This document shows, piece by piece, positions 1-13,600 of a stretch of 64,000 nucleotides of DNA. The stretch covers positions 30,204,995 through 30,268,994 of the forward strand of contig CP141142.1 of NCBI GenBank assembly GCA_035235625.1, in the 5' to 3' direction. A model generated the notes under the pieces. It had not been told where the DNA came from, did not search any database, and worked only from the letters and a program-made list of their open reading frames with translations. Position 1 is the first letter of the stretch. The number at the start of each line of letters is the position of its first letter. The DNA is from Saururus chinensis. Lineage: Eukaryota > Streptophyta > Magnoliopsida > Piperales > Saururaceae. The translations under genes were made by a program, and so were the position numbers.

Positions 1-2447
1 AAAATTCGCTTGGACCCAAGGTATTATCTAATGGGTCTTGACATGTACTTTACTGTACAATTATGAATCATACTGGCTTGGCTTTTCCTCCTGCAAAAGG
101 CATTCTGCTATCTTAATTTTATAAAAGGATGAGCAGTTTGTCACCCTATTTCTTGCTAGCCTACCTTATTTATATATTGATGATAGATCTCCATCATTGT
201 GTTAAAATGGGTTGACCAGCTAAAACAAGGGGTGGGAGACTTCTCACCCTTTATAAAAATTCCTACAACTTCTATTTCCCTCCACTTTCTTCTTCCGTAC
301 ATGTTGCTTTTCTACCCAAAGCACCATGACTACCACCAATGCCACTTTGTGGCCAAGCCCCCTTGCTGTTGCCGGTTATGCCACCCCACTACCATTGCCT
401 TCGCTGCTTGCCACTTGCCACTACTAATGCCTCCCCTCCCTTTGGCATTGTGTCAATGTTGTTGTAGACACTAATAGCTCCACCATCGCATTGTCGACCA
501 CCGCCACTTGTACCATGACACAACCACTATGTTACCCTAATTTTTTCCCAAAATAAAATTTAATGTTTTTACTAACCATTGACATGCCATCGATGTTTTA
601 GTGAAAAACATATTCAATTGTTAGCAAGTGATGTGTTAGTGAGTGTTAATAAAACTGTAAAAAACCATCATGATAAGAATGTTGGCAGTTACATGGTTAT
701 GAACCTTAAGAGAATTATATCCTTTAAAAAGGGCAAGAATCATGAAATTATAGATATATTGAAGATTAAAAGAGTCCAAGAAAAAGCAAAGAGTGTAGGA
801 CACCAATGTGCAAGAGGAATAAAAAACTAGGAGATAAAGGAAAGAATTCTCAAGAAAACCCCAATTTAGAGGTTAGATTGCTAACCTTGAAACCTATGTG
901 ATCATTGAATTGCAAACCTTGAACCCTAAGTAATCGTTGGATTTCTAGTCATGAACTAGAAAATGCATGTTTAAGTGATTTGATATGAAGCATGTTTCAA
1001 ATAGTATGATTTATTTTAGTGAATAAATTATGATTATAGATTATTAATGGTAAACATGATTTATATGTTTATATGAGTAGCAATTGTAGTTGAAATCAAA
1101 CCTGTTATAAATAAAGATGTTGTGGCTAAATGTTCTTATAAAAGGGAAAGAATTGAGTACCGGAATGAAAAACTTTCTTTATTCTTCTCTGATCAACAAT
1201 GAGTGCATTGATGGATAGAGGAAGATTAACAATACCGGTATGATACGCAGGGGCACGTTGATGTGAAACTCAACAATAGCAATGAGACAGACACATTGGT
1301 GATGACATTAGAGAATTAGACTCATCTTATTCTACTCACTGTTAGCAAGGGATTGACACGTTGATGATGGTGTTGATGGCCATCGACACTGACACCTACA
1401 CATCGATGAGTTATTTAATGGTACATCAGTTCATGATTTTCAAGTAAAGTTTTTATCAATGTTTTCACTGTTTATGAGATGTATATTAATATAATTTACT
1501 TACATAATAGATGTAGGTAAATATCAAAATACTTGATGGAATTATGTGTATTATTGAGGGGTAAGTAAACATTATGTTTAAGACCTATAATGACTAAAAC
1601 ACCCTTAGCTATTCTATATAACACTTTAGGACGAATGGGCCAAGTGTTAGGTTAGACTCCAAAAATATGTTCTTCGGCCACGTAGAGGGGGTTCATGGTA
1701 GCAAATATGACTACAACTTATGGCTCCCCTTCGCACAAGAGTTTTTATATGTAGATTCTCCCCCTGGTGCTCAAGAGATGGTTCAAATGGTTATAACATT
1801 AAAAGATGCATAACTTCAATGCAACACGACAAAAGGAGGTCACATAGAAACACTGAGAATCTCAATGACTTAGGTTCATTAGCCCTTGTGGGTATTAGCT
1901 TCATGGTGTAGATAAAGTAGGTAATAATCTTTAGCAAGAGTCTGGAGATACACATTTTGAGGAATTACATAGAACTCCTAGATGTTTTTGCCAAATTTAG
2001 TGACCCCTTTCTTTTTCTTTATTTGTTAAGTATGAATTGAGTGTGAAATATCATAAAATGATTGCTTTATCCCTTGTTAGATTACTTTGGTTCTTGTTTA
2101 ATCATTGCACTGAGTATACTATATACTCAATATCCTAGTGGTGTAAGTGTTGTATTGCATGTGGAAGATATTTACTACCGGGGTAGGGAAGGACATAAAA
2201 GTTTAGTGAATAACCTTCATAGGTTTCTCTTTCATCTTTGATAGAAAAATAAATGTAGGCAAAAGAGTTTGCCAATTATTTCAACTTATTATTGGAATGA
2301 TGTAGTGACAAATAAGTGCCCGACTAGAGGATCTTGTGGTTTCTTTACTTTGACCTAGTTAAATTAGAAATATAATTATTATGATAACTTAATTGCATTG
2401 GATTGCGGAAATGCTTACTCATGCCCCCAAGAGTTTCCATTTCATGA
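1..2447. other. Unrecognised intergenic DNA left of MULE 1
   Basis: No conserved protein segment is recognised on either strand; the open frames of 60-91 codons have no domain character. The stretch 1240-1420 contains loosely repeated CGTTGATG/ACATTGGTGATG phrases resembling those at 15840-16060 and 30340-30480. This may mark remnants of one dispersed non-coding repeat family, but I could not align them convincingly. Confidence 0.4.
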
Positions 2448-2456
2448 TTTGGTAAG
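2448..2456. repeat. Left target-site duplication of MULE 1
   Basis: The nine bases tttggtaag lie directly outside the left TIR and recur exactly at 14394-14402. Nine bases is the usual Mutator-superfamily duplication length. Confidence 0.93.
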
Positions 2457-2580
2457 GAGTTTTTTCCATATTGCTTGGTCGAAGATTGAAAATTTCCATA
2501 TTCCTTGGATTTCAAACACAAATGCCATCAAACCTGGAATAACGCGATATAAGGTAAATTTTGGACAAAAATACCCTTGA
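2457..2580 (+). repeat. Left terminal inverted repeat of MULE 1
   Basis: This end matches the reverse complement of 14292-14393. Shared blocks include GAGTTTTTTC, AATTTCCATATTCCTTG and AAACACAAATGCCAT, and a more internal GACAAAARTACCCTT. About 20 extra bases sit between the last two blocks on this side (2537-2558), so the left copy is longer than the right. Confidence 0.9.
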
Positions 2581-3419
2581 TCGGAGTTAGGGTTTTATAT
2601 TGTGTAAAACCCTCACGAAGTCGTATTCACAGGCAAACGACTCTAGACTCTGTCGATTCCTTTGTGAGAAGATTTCGTTCCAATTTTTGACCCATCTCAC
2701 AATTGATTTCGTCATTTGGAGCATTGAGCAGTGTTCACGCAGTGTGAGGAGTATTTTGCGACCCATTACACCAACGATTGTGAAAAACTCTAGTCGATTT
2801 TTCGAAGATTAGGATTTTTTTTTCCGGAAGGAGATTTCGAAAAACACTCCGACATTAGTTCTATTTCATCTTGTTTTTGCAAGGTGATTTTAAAACTTTA
2901 CACACCGAAGCAAGTTTCGGCCGTGTAGCAAGGTTCCGTTTGACGTGATCCAGTTAAAGGAGTGAACTTTGAGAAAATCAACGGCCGATCAAGGGGATAA
3001 TCTGACTTTGATCAGTTTTGTGGTAATGCCTTTCCCAAAATCTACACTATATATTTGTATGCACGATTTTTGGTTTGTCATTTATTAGGACACACAAAGT
3101 AGGTAGTTGAAGTAGAAAATTGTGTTTTCAGAAATGCGATAAGTCATATATCGTGTCTTCGATAAGACGCTGACAACGCGATATTCAACCATTGTGATAT
3201 TATGTATGAGTGCTCCTCTTATCGTATATCCGATATATATACTAATTGTATATAAGGAAGTTAGTTAGATATTGTGAATCAACGCGACTATTGATTATGA
3301 TCACGACCAATTATTGATAGACATATATTTATCCAATTTTGGAGATGTAAAGTTAGAGTATTACAGAAAATGATCAGTGAAGGTAGCAAAAGATAAGAAG
3401 AAGAGAATCTATGGAGATG

Positions 3420-6400
3420 ATCGGGACTAGGAATGAATAGTTTCCCCGCTAGACTCCATCAATCAAAAGACCTTGTTTATTCACGTTTGGGATGCAAGAC
3501 TATCTTGGTGGAGACTGAGTTTTATCTAGTATATGATTGCGAGCCGATTATCATATCCAGGTTGTTATTGGATGTTCTCATTGGTGAGTACTAGGATGAC
3601 TCATAGGAGGTTTTCAACATTAGGGGCAAAAGATTACCCTTTACGGTGGATGAAGTGACAATGATCATGGGTTTGAGTGGAACATAGAACCCGTGTAAAT
3701 TGGAAAGTAACGAGGGGAAGGCTACCCAAGGCAAGGGGCAATTCTACAAGAATTTTTTCCAAGGGAAGCAGCCAAAGAAGACAGGATTTAAGAAATGTTG
3801 AAAGAAGTGGCTTCCGACACACGGACAGGGTTGGACACAGACTTAGCACAGTTAGCTATCGTGCATATGGAGGTCATGATGTTATTCACACATAGCAACA
3901 GAGCCGTATCCCCGGCTTTATATGATTACATAGATGACCTATCGGTCGTGGGGAGCTACAATTGGGTTGGGACTATGCATAATATGTTATGAGAGGCATA
4001 TCATCAGCCCACCGGAACATCATGAGTAGACAGGATGAGTGCTCCACCCTGGCTAAAATTCTTGTTGGGGCTTCATTTGTGCTCCAAATAACTCTTATAT
4101 TTTAAATATCATGATGAATTCTATTTTCATCTTTCTATGGCACAATGTTTCTACAAACACATGTATATTGTCGCATCGCTCACATGATATCAAGTCGATC
4201 ATGTTTACGAAAATACGAGGTATAACATGCACGTAGAATTCATTGGGCTTTCTTTCTGATTCTCACTCCTTGCTGGAAGAAAGAACCTTCCTTCAAATCT
4301 TTGGGCGGTGTGTTCATGGTAAGATGACCAAGTACCATATCATGTATATAATGCTACACGATAATGGACTATCATGTAAATGATAACATGATGTTGTTGC
4401 AAAGCGTGCTATAAGTAACACGACTAAATTGTCATACTTACACTACTGACCAATTTGGTTTGTATTGTCTACTCGGTATGGTTTTATGAACATACGTCCA
4501 TATGGGCTCCTAGTGGTTCTCCATGTAGCCTGAGGTGCAAGAGGTGGCTTGGATTTACCCAAAATTTGAGCGACGTGGAGAAGGCAGCTATGCTTGACCC
4601 AACCGACGAAAAGGTGAGGCAGAAGCTACTTGCTCATCACTGGATGAGGAAGTGGTATGAGGAGGTGTTCATGCGTTTGAAGCTAGACTCCCAAGTTATT
4701 ATGCGAATCACACCAATTGTCGAAGAGGCCCACTTGACGGAAGGCGAAGAATGCGGGTACGCAAACAATGATACATAGACAATGAAACCCATCCATGCCC
4801 ACCAAGATTAGATATCAGGACATATGTAGCCCAGATAAGACGTCATTGAATCATTTATCATGCTAGTTGATGTCATGACCGGGATTTGTGATGCTGTATT
4901 GGAGAAGGTTGTTATGTATGGGGATCGGGGATAGAACACTAAAAGAGTTGAAGTTGTGCTCTAGCGGGCTAAAAACGATCTGGAGGTGGCAACAAGCCTC
5001 ATAGAACAGATGCAACCCCCACAGGAACCGAAGACAGATAAACCGCATAAACCCCCTCAACCGGAAGTCCCTCATGCATTAACCCCTCCTCTAAGAATCG
5101 AAGGTTCGCCATCGGTTCGGGTCAAGTTAAGAGTTTCAAAATCCAGAGAAGCTGGTCAACCATCTGCTCATGAAGAGCAACCAATCCCTGTCCCTCAGTC
5201 GGTGGATGAGGGATTCATATTGAGTAAGTACTACATTTTAAACTATCATGTTCATATGGGGATAATTATGTAATCGAGCACACGACAACCTCAAAAGTCA
5301 TTATTTAAGAAAGACGATTTTGTTGTCTTCATGTGAATGATCACATGATCATTGAAACAAACATTTTTTAGGAAAATGATCTGGTTGTGGTCGTGTGATC
5401 ATTCACATGATAAGATCATTTATTGTGTTTCAGGCAATACGGCATGGTGATATATCGTGTAATAAAACACGATGGACTTGCATATCGTGTATGTACTAAC
5501 GCTATTTCTTGTTTCTTATATGCATAAAAAGGCAGCAGACAGCTTCCTCTCCAATAAAGAAGAAGGGTCTGACGTTGGAAAGGACCATGATAACAAGATT
5601 TTTGATGAAAATAAATGAAGAAGTTGTGCAATCCTGACTCATCAAGGAGCCAACCTAGGAGAAGAAGGAAAGAGCCCGAGAGGTTAGAACCAATCCCAGG
5701 AGGTCCAGAGAGAAACCCGGGAGGTCTAGGAACAACCTTGGGAGGTTGAGGGACACTTTTGTGAGGACGAGGAACAACCACGGGAGGGACATCAACAACC
5801 CTTGGAATCAAATAAAGAAGTGCAATGCACTAATAATGATGAAGTTCCTCAACAAAAATTTAAACTGAAATTAAAGCGGAAAGTTGCCCCTGTCACACCC
5901 TTCCTACCTCCAGTGCCCCGGAAGCCGATGTACACCTTTGTTGAACCACTTGTTCAAGGTGAGGAGCTAGCCATGAAGGTGGCCGTTCAAGGCTCGAAGA
6001 AGACGAAGTTTTTTAGCAGCTATGTGGAAGAGAAGCTAGCCAAGTTTGGACCCACTGAAAGTGTAGAACATAAGGCAAAGGCAGGTGATGAAGTTCCTTT
6101 GGCATCTATCCCTAGCTCATACATTATCCCTCTAGCATGTCCAAAGTCTCCCACATCAGAAGTAGTGGGGCTCAAATGTTGCCGGCAATAGTAGCACTGC
6201 ATCAGGTACACCTCTAGTTGATGAGGAAGTACTACAGAGTATCAGCAAGGTGATTGACATGGAAGAGCACGTTGCGTAGCGGACAAAAAAGGAGGAGGTT
6301 CGTATGGTGCCACACGACTATCTTGACATGGAGTTGGTGTTCCACATTGAGATTCAGAAGATTGAAGATAAGGCCACTATGTTGCATTTTCTAGCGCACC

Positions 6401-7325
6401 CATACAAGTAGTGGCCCATGGTGACTCTCTTCTATACCGACTACCTATCTCTGTTAAAGCAAGAGTGCATAATGAATTGAGGTACTATCATTTTATTGAT
6501 GATACATTTTAAGAAATCACGTGTTATTAATCACACGATAACGGATAATATGAAAGTGAACATTTATATATCGCTTTATCAGTAACATGATATTTGCTCA
6601 TATCGTTGTTTGCATAATACGCTAAGTTTCGTCTCAATTGTTGATGCATGCATAGCATGTTGATTAATACACAACTTGTAAATTTGTTGTGTTATTGGTC
6701 TCATGATATAGCCACTCATCGTATGATGAATGCCAAACTTGTCGATCATCGTGTCATGACTAACATGATTGGTTTGTTGTAGGTGATAGACGTCTTCTTC
6801 CAACTACTTAAGGAACACAATTCAAGACATCCAGGCACCTACCCCAACTATTTTTTCAGCAAGTTCGCCTTTCAGCACTATTTTAATGTTGGGAAGGCCG
6901 ATGGTCCAGTGGAGGAGGGAAAACCCACTGGCATATTGTTGAGATGGCTGAATGTTAACACGAAGAACGATCTCATTCCGATCTACGTCACAAGTCACTT
7001 TCACTTGCTCATTGTCTGATGCAGGGAGAAGAGGTTTAGGTGGTACAATCCACTAAAGGGTGAACACAGCCACCACTTTGTAGAGGCGGACAAGATAAGA
7101 AAATGCGTTGCACAGGGAAAGGAGAAGGTCATTCGCATAAAGGGTGCAACAAAGTGGCCAATGACTAAGATCAACAAATGCTTGTTTCAAGAAACAAATG
7201 AAGATTGTGGTATCTTCCTCAGGTACTATGTAGCAAAGATGGCAGTGAGCGTCTTTCAGCCTGATTTTAGACAAATGGATATAACAGTCATGGTCAGGCC
7301 TCATATCTGTGCTACAATTCTTTAG
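3420..7325 (+). pseudogene. DUF1985/Ulp1-type cysteine protease gene of MULE 1 (multi-exon, decayed)
   Basis: Coding blocks alternate with AT-rich intron-like DNA. At 3560-3995 reads a DUF1985-like segment (KRLPFTVDEVTMIMGL, then SNRAVSPALYDYIDDLS). Blocks at about 4455-4780, 4986-5225 and 5802-6190 are less conserved, and the last two are Pro/Lys-rich linkers. The C48 core is at 6783-7018, where HFHLLIV holds the expected catalytic His, and at about 7025-7325 after a likely AG acceptor. There WYNPLKG has Asn in the usual Asp position, and FQETNEDCGIFLRYYVAK supplies Gln and the nucleophile Cys. Ulp1-family enzymes cleave SUMO or similar conjugates; whether transposon versions do so is unknown. 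At least three in-frame stops (for example TAG at about 6277 and 6409) indicate decay. Exon ends are approximate. Confidence 0.8.
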
Positions 7326-7964
7326 GCCTGAATCGACAAGGAATTTGATCCGGATCCAGATGAATTGATATTAGACAATTGACATTTTACATTATTTATT
7401 GACAAAACATAATTCATTGACAACTTTGTTTTTTTATGCCATATTGTGTAACTCTTCACTAGACCTAAACTACATCTTGTTATCATGTTTGTTTTTAAAT
7501 GAAACCGCATTCAGTTGTGTCCGAACGTATGATCAATTTGAGATCGTGTTTGTAAGCATACGATTGCCAAGTTATTACTTGGAGACAACCTGTCATTGAT
7601 GTTGACGTGTATAAAGCGCATTGTATTATCGATATCACGATTGTCACTTAGGTCGTGTAATTGTTTAAATGACATCTCGTATATCGTATCATTGGTCCCA
7701 CAAAATGATGCACTTAAATAAACCTTTATCGTGTTATTACAATGACAATTGGCACATTAGTCGTGTATCCAAACGTACAATCTACATATCATTAATAAAA
7801 AATTTAAATAAAACCAATATTAAATAACGAATTGAAGGACCACTTCAAAGGCTGGTGAGGACCATCCCGGCATTGATATATCTCCTTCAGATGTGATAGA
7901 ACATTCGCGACATTGATATAACTCCTGATAGTGAATCATGCCCCCTGTCAGGTGCTAGTGAGGT
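7195..7964 (+). repeat. First copy of a 770-bp tandem duplication (protease catalytic-Cys exon plus 3' flank)
   Basis: Starts at CAAATGAAGATTGTGG within the last protease exon and ends at GTGCTAGTGAGGT. The adjoining copy follows at an offset of 770 bases. This copy keeps the catalytic NEDCGIF motif. Identity by eye is about 97%, so the duplication is much younger than the gene families involved. Confidence 0.93.
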
Positions 7965-10200
7965 CAAATGAAGATTATGGTATCTTCCTCAAGTACTATG
8001 TAGCAAAGATGGCAGTGAGCGTCTTTCAGCCTGATTTTAGACAAATGGAGATCACAGGCATGGTTAAGCCTCGTATCTGTGCTACAATTCTTTAGGCCTG
8101 AATCGACAAGGAATTTGATCTGGATCCAGATGAATTGTAATTAGACAATTGACAATTTACATTATTTATTGACAAAACATAATTCATTGACAACTTTGTT
8201 TTTTTATGCCATATTGTGTAATTCTTCACTAGACCTGAACTACATCTTGTTATCATGTTTGTTTTTAAATGAAACCGCATTCAGTTGTGTCCGAACGTAT
8301 GATCAATTTGAGATCGTGTTTGTAAGCATACGATCGCCAAGTTATTACTTGGAGACAACCTGTCATTGATGTTTGTCGTGTATAAAGCGCATTGTATTAT
8401 CGATATCACAATTGTCACTTAGGTCGTGTTATTGTTTAAATGACATCTCGTATATCGTATCATTGGTCCCACAAAATGATGCACTTAAATAAACCTTTAT
8501 CGTGTTATTACAATGACAATTGGCACATTAGTCGTGTATCCAAACGTACGATCTACATATCATTAATAAAAAATTTAAATAAAACCAATATTAAATAACG
8601 AATTGAAGGACCACTTCAGAGGCTGGTGAGGACCATCCCAGCATTGATATATCTCCTTCAGATGTGATAGAACATTCGCAGCATTGATATAACTCCTGAT
8701 AGTGAATCATGCCCCTTGTCAGGTGCTAGTGAGGTCCTCATATGTAGGGGGGTGATTCACAATCCGGCGCTAAAGCAATGTCCTAAATGCTCTATCTCAG
8801 GACATTGAAATATGAGGACTAATCAGATAAAATGTGAAGGAACATTTGCGATATTGAAATAACGCCTAGTAGTGAATCATACCCGCCATTAGATGCAGGT
8901 GAGGACTGTATCTGATGGGGGGGCAATTCACCATCCGGTGCTAAAGTCATATCGAGAATGCTCCATAGCACCTCCAATGATCAGTGTGTTAGTGTTCTCC
9001 AAACCCTAACCCTAATATATAGTGACCCAGGATCGAGAAGGTTCCTACGACTCCGAACCGACAGGCTAGTTGGCCTAAACTAGAAGCTTCAGCCGCACTA
9101 GAATGTTCTATCATCTCCAAACCGATAGGCTAGGCGGCCCAAACAAGAAGGTTCGACCCACACCAGAAGGTTTGGACCGAACTAGGATGTTTGGGTAGCA
9201 TGTCTTCTCTCGTGTGTCTGAACATATAATCAATTTAGCTATCATGTTAATTAGCATATGATCATTTTGTTGGTACTTGATGCTACACGATAAGACAATA
9301 TGTACCACTCTCATGACCCAGATAATGCGATATCAAAACTAATTCATGATATTGTGTTTTCAATATCACGTGGGACACTAAGGTCATGAAATAGTATATA
9401 TGACATCTACTATATCATGTCATTGGTAACATGAAATGCTGAAAATACATGAATAATCATACTTTTAGTAAGAACATGAGATGCATGTTAGTTGTCTATC
9501 TAAATAGACCACCTACTTTTTTTCATATCACTTGTGGCCATCGGCGTGTCATTCGATACATGAAGTTCTGTCTATTTTGAAAACTTTAATGCAATTCGGA
9601 TGATTTCATAGCAGAATAAAATCTATTGGAACACAACTATGAATGGGAAGAAGAAAAGATTTTATTAATATTTTCCTGTACATAATATTACTCCATTACA
9701 TCACAAAAACATAACTTTAAAGAACTTTTAAAAATACATAGAAAATAATAAAAATCTAGAGTCCACTTCAAAGGCTGGCAAGGAACGATCACAATGCTCT
9801 CTCTCGGTGGTGGCGAACAGTTTGCATCAAATCTCCTCTTAGACTCCCGGACGAGGCAATACAAATGTGATGGAACATTTGTGACATTGAAATAACACCA
9901 GTGGACAAGCCCGTTCTTGTCATAGGCTACTGCCATAGGCTAGGGAGGACCGCTTATGACGGGTAACGGGATCACCAAATGGTGCGATATCAATGTCCCG
10001 AAGGTTCCATCATGGTGTAGGCAATCTATGGACGTGCAATCAATTGTGATGGAACATTTGCGACATCCATATAATGCTAGGGAGAGAATAGTTTGCCTTT
10101 GTATGCAGGTGAGGATCGCGCCTGAATGGGATGACACACCATATGTCGCTATTCGACTGTCTTGAATGCTCCATCTAGTCTCTATCTTGTCCTCCTCTTG
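7845..10200. repeat. Degenerate repeated module in the convergent centre of MULE 1
   Basis: A phrase close to TGTGATGGAACATTTGCGAC followed by ATTGATATAACDCCT and a GGTGAGGAC-like end recurs at about 7885-7965, 8655-8735, 8835-8920, 9865-9960 and 10050-10120. The first two are part of the 770-bp duplication; the others are older and more diverged. A smaller duplicate, AACCGAYAGGCTAG, occurs at 9055-9150. The stretch sits where the two genes of MULE 1 converge and has no convincing coding frame. Confidence 0.65.
7965..8735 (+). repeat. Second copy of the 770-bp tandem duplication; catalytic Cys changed to Tyr
   Basis: Matches 7195-7964 nearly base for base, with scattered substitutions and one or two single-base indels. 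The key codon reads TAT instead of TGT, giving NEDYGIF, so this copy could not supply a C48 nucleophile. The duplicated open frame 8169-8369 is a shadow of 7399-7599 and is not thought to be coding. Confidence 0.93.
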
Positions 10201-10633
10201 AATTTGGTAAGCACAAGGATCACTATTCTATATATAGGAGGGGTGAGAGGGTTACGAACCGCCGGGTTATGGAAGTCATTGAAACCCCAAAAATTGTAGT
10301 GATTCTTCGAGAATGAATCTTCGGGAATTTAATTGGAAAATTAGAAATTGTGATGACGATTCGGGAATTGGATAGTTAATATCATGCAATTGTCGTTTGT
10401 TCGATCACAGACAAGACAACTATCGTGCAATTTTTTAAATGAGTATCAAAAGAATTTGTTATCTTATGTTCTTATTGTGCAATTAGTAACGCGTAACCCC
10501 TTTGGACGTGTTGCCTATTACACAATATGTATACAATGTACCATCTATACACAAACAATAACATATCGTGTTTTTGAAAACACGTTAATTTCATATGGCG
10601 TGTTGTAGATGACATGATGCTTATACAAAACTT

Positions 10634-13600
10634 TCAGCTGAAGAATGGGGGTGGAAAAGATAACCCTGATTGATGCTCCCCTTCCTTATGTCGTTTTCCT
10701 ACTCTATTAATCGACCTCCTTCGGCTTGTATTTGGGACATCTGCCCCATTGGGAGGTTCCCCATGTGCACTGGTACATCTTTTGCGATTGTGACCCAACT
10801 GGCCGCATAATCCACATTTTTGTGGGGCTTTGACCTTTGGTTGTGACTCTATTAGATTTTTTCTTGGATGCATCTGCTGCTTCTATGGGATAGGTGGGTT
10901 GAATGTAGGCAAAGCTCCAGTCAGTGCCCACTGGTGCTTATCCTTCGTTGGGTGTAATGGCTCTTGATAGGTCATTCTATATACTTTATTAAAGTACCAT
11001 CTTTCGCAGTAGTCAGCAACATAGAAGTGTCTATGATCGATTGCTACAATTGCATGCTTACATGGTAGCCCCAAATGTTGAAACTTTCCACATTGGCAGG
11101 TATGTTTAACCAGATTTACCACATCTTGTTAAGGAAATATCGTGAGAATGAGCTCACGATAAAAAACCATGTCACGTCATCGATGACACGACCCCATAAG
11201 GCATACATACCATCCTGTAACTAAAACGAACACACTAACATGATATGAACAATTAACATATAAACTTACACATGCAAAGTACATAAATGTATGAACGATA
11301 TGTACCTGGTGATATAGTGAGTTAACCTAGAATTCATACATTGCTTCAAGCAATACAATCACATTCCTTGCTTCTTCTCTCTTGTTTTTGATGTGTTTGT
11401 AGGCAAATGGGGTTAAATTTTCTATCATATTCTAACCGTCTGTCCAATGTTTTTCAAATAATGCGGTCATGTGCTCCCTTGTGTGCTCAATTAACCAAGT
11501 TATAGGCATCAATCTGGCCTTCTTGAACATTGCATTGGCACTTTCAGACCTATTTGAGCTAAGGGTTCCATATCTTTTTCCTATAAATACGACATTGGCC
11601 CAGTGCTCTGAATCTATTTTATTTAGCCAAGCATATGCTTTGGGATTATGTTCTTTAATGTTATTCATTGTTTCATCATACACATTCTGTCTAAAAGTTT
11701 CAGCTGCAACATGGAGTTGGTTCCTTAGGTAGTTGTCCTTGAATCTATCTAGCATATTTGCTGTCATGTGACAAATGCAATATTCGTGGTGTGTAGATGG
11801 GAAAAATTGCTTAACAACATTTACTAATCCCTTCTGTCTATCAAAAACAATTGTATCCAAATTGGCTGGAGGATCAGAAAATAGATGATTTCTAAGCAAC
11901 TGAAGAAACTAGCACACTATTTTTTCTCACTCGTTCTCAACCACTGCAAATGCGATGCACAACATATTATTGTTCCCATCCAATGCAGTTGCTATCAATA
12001 GCTGTTTAGGATACTTTCCTTTCAAGAAAGTTGCATCTACCATTAGCAATGCCCTTAGTGTTATTTTGAAAGCTCTCACAACTAGACCAAACATCCAAAA
12101 TACTCTTTTGAAATCGTACCCACCTAATGGTATGAGAATATCACATGATCTCACTAGAACAACTGCACTTCTTGGATTTATATATTTTATCTGCTTTCCA
12201 TATGCAAGAAGTATGCGATAGGATTCATTTGGCTCCCCATCTATTAAATCAGCCAGTGTTTTACCTACAAGACCGAATACATTTTAGTAAAGGTGATAGT
12301 GTCTTTCATCATGTTCCTGATCATACAACATCGGTTGTAGTTGTGAGATTGTAAACCATTAATGATGACTCATCGTGTTCATGCTAACACGATATTTACG
12401 TACGTCATGTGAAAATAAAGTGAGTATATTATCAGCGTGTTATCAATAACACGATAGACTAACATATCGTAACACTAAATCAATGCTTCAATTAGTCTCA
12501 TACATTACCTACACACCAGCATTTTTTGTAGTTTGTAGTTATGCCTTAGTGTTTCGAAATATAACTTGCTATGCTCTTAGGTGTAATGTCTACTGAGTCT
12601 TTAAACAAGCCATAATATTTTCTTGCAATCGAAAGGTGCGATGCTAGGGGATGGTCAATTGACTTCCTTTGGGTTCCACATGAATAGTTCAACATTAACC
12701 TCATGACAGTCACATGATCTCCTATATTTGAAGCCCTTATGTACCAGTCACAAGAATGATTGGAGCACTTTGTAGTGTACATATTCATGTTTTCATCCAC
12801 AGCATGGTATGTGAAATTTGCCTTTATTACTATGTTGATCAAGACCCTCATGAAATTCAACAGGCTATGCACCCAATTCGAGGAGTTTCTGGTAATCCTT
12901 TGCTTGCGAATTGCCTGTCATTAGCTGGCCTTCACCAATATTCAGTTCCAACATGTTTAAATCATCTACCGTATCCCACTCTGCCTTCGTCTCAACATTG
13001 GCATTACTGGGGACCTTGTTATTTTCGAATTCTTCATGGTCAAACATACTTTCCATGTTAACTATATCATTATCGTACTACTGATCGTCATCCCACATTT
13101 TCAACTTCTTCACCTTCTTCACCGTCATAATTACAAGAGTTGTATAAAGGTTCATAGTTATCAATTGAAGTCCTTGTCCCACCCATTGTTGGCAATAATT
13201 CCAATGATCTATCTTGATTGACTTTTATCCCAAGTTTTGTAGTCATTGGATTTGTGAAAGAAGATTGACATGGATTTGTTGAAGGCAAGTTTCTCGGTTC
13301 TCCCAATTTGCATTGTATATTATCGTGTTAAAACAAATGTGATATAACTTGACATCGTGTATTTGGTTACATGCTTACAATTCTAATCGTGTTTTATTGA
13401 AAATACGATATGCATGCATGTCATGTTATTACATCTTCACTGGAAATCGTAATTGATATATCACATGTGTATGTCAAATAATTACTAATGCGATATATTA
13501 TTAATCATGTTTCTTTCTTCATACGATATGATTTGATCTTAACACGATATGGTCAATATCATGTGCTCGAGTATACAATAAAGACCAATCACGTGTAATT

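Noticed and set aside
7399-8369. Pair of near-identical 66-codon frames (7399-7599, 8169-8369) as a duplicated gene
   Set aside because: They are an accidental frame in AT-rich DNA copied by the 770-bp duplication; no domain, and they lie past the protease stop.
9000-9020. Telomere-like CCCTAA repeats
   Set aside because: Only two units are present, within a repeat-rich part of MULE 1; too few for a telomeric tract.
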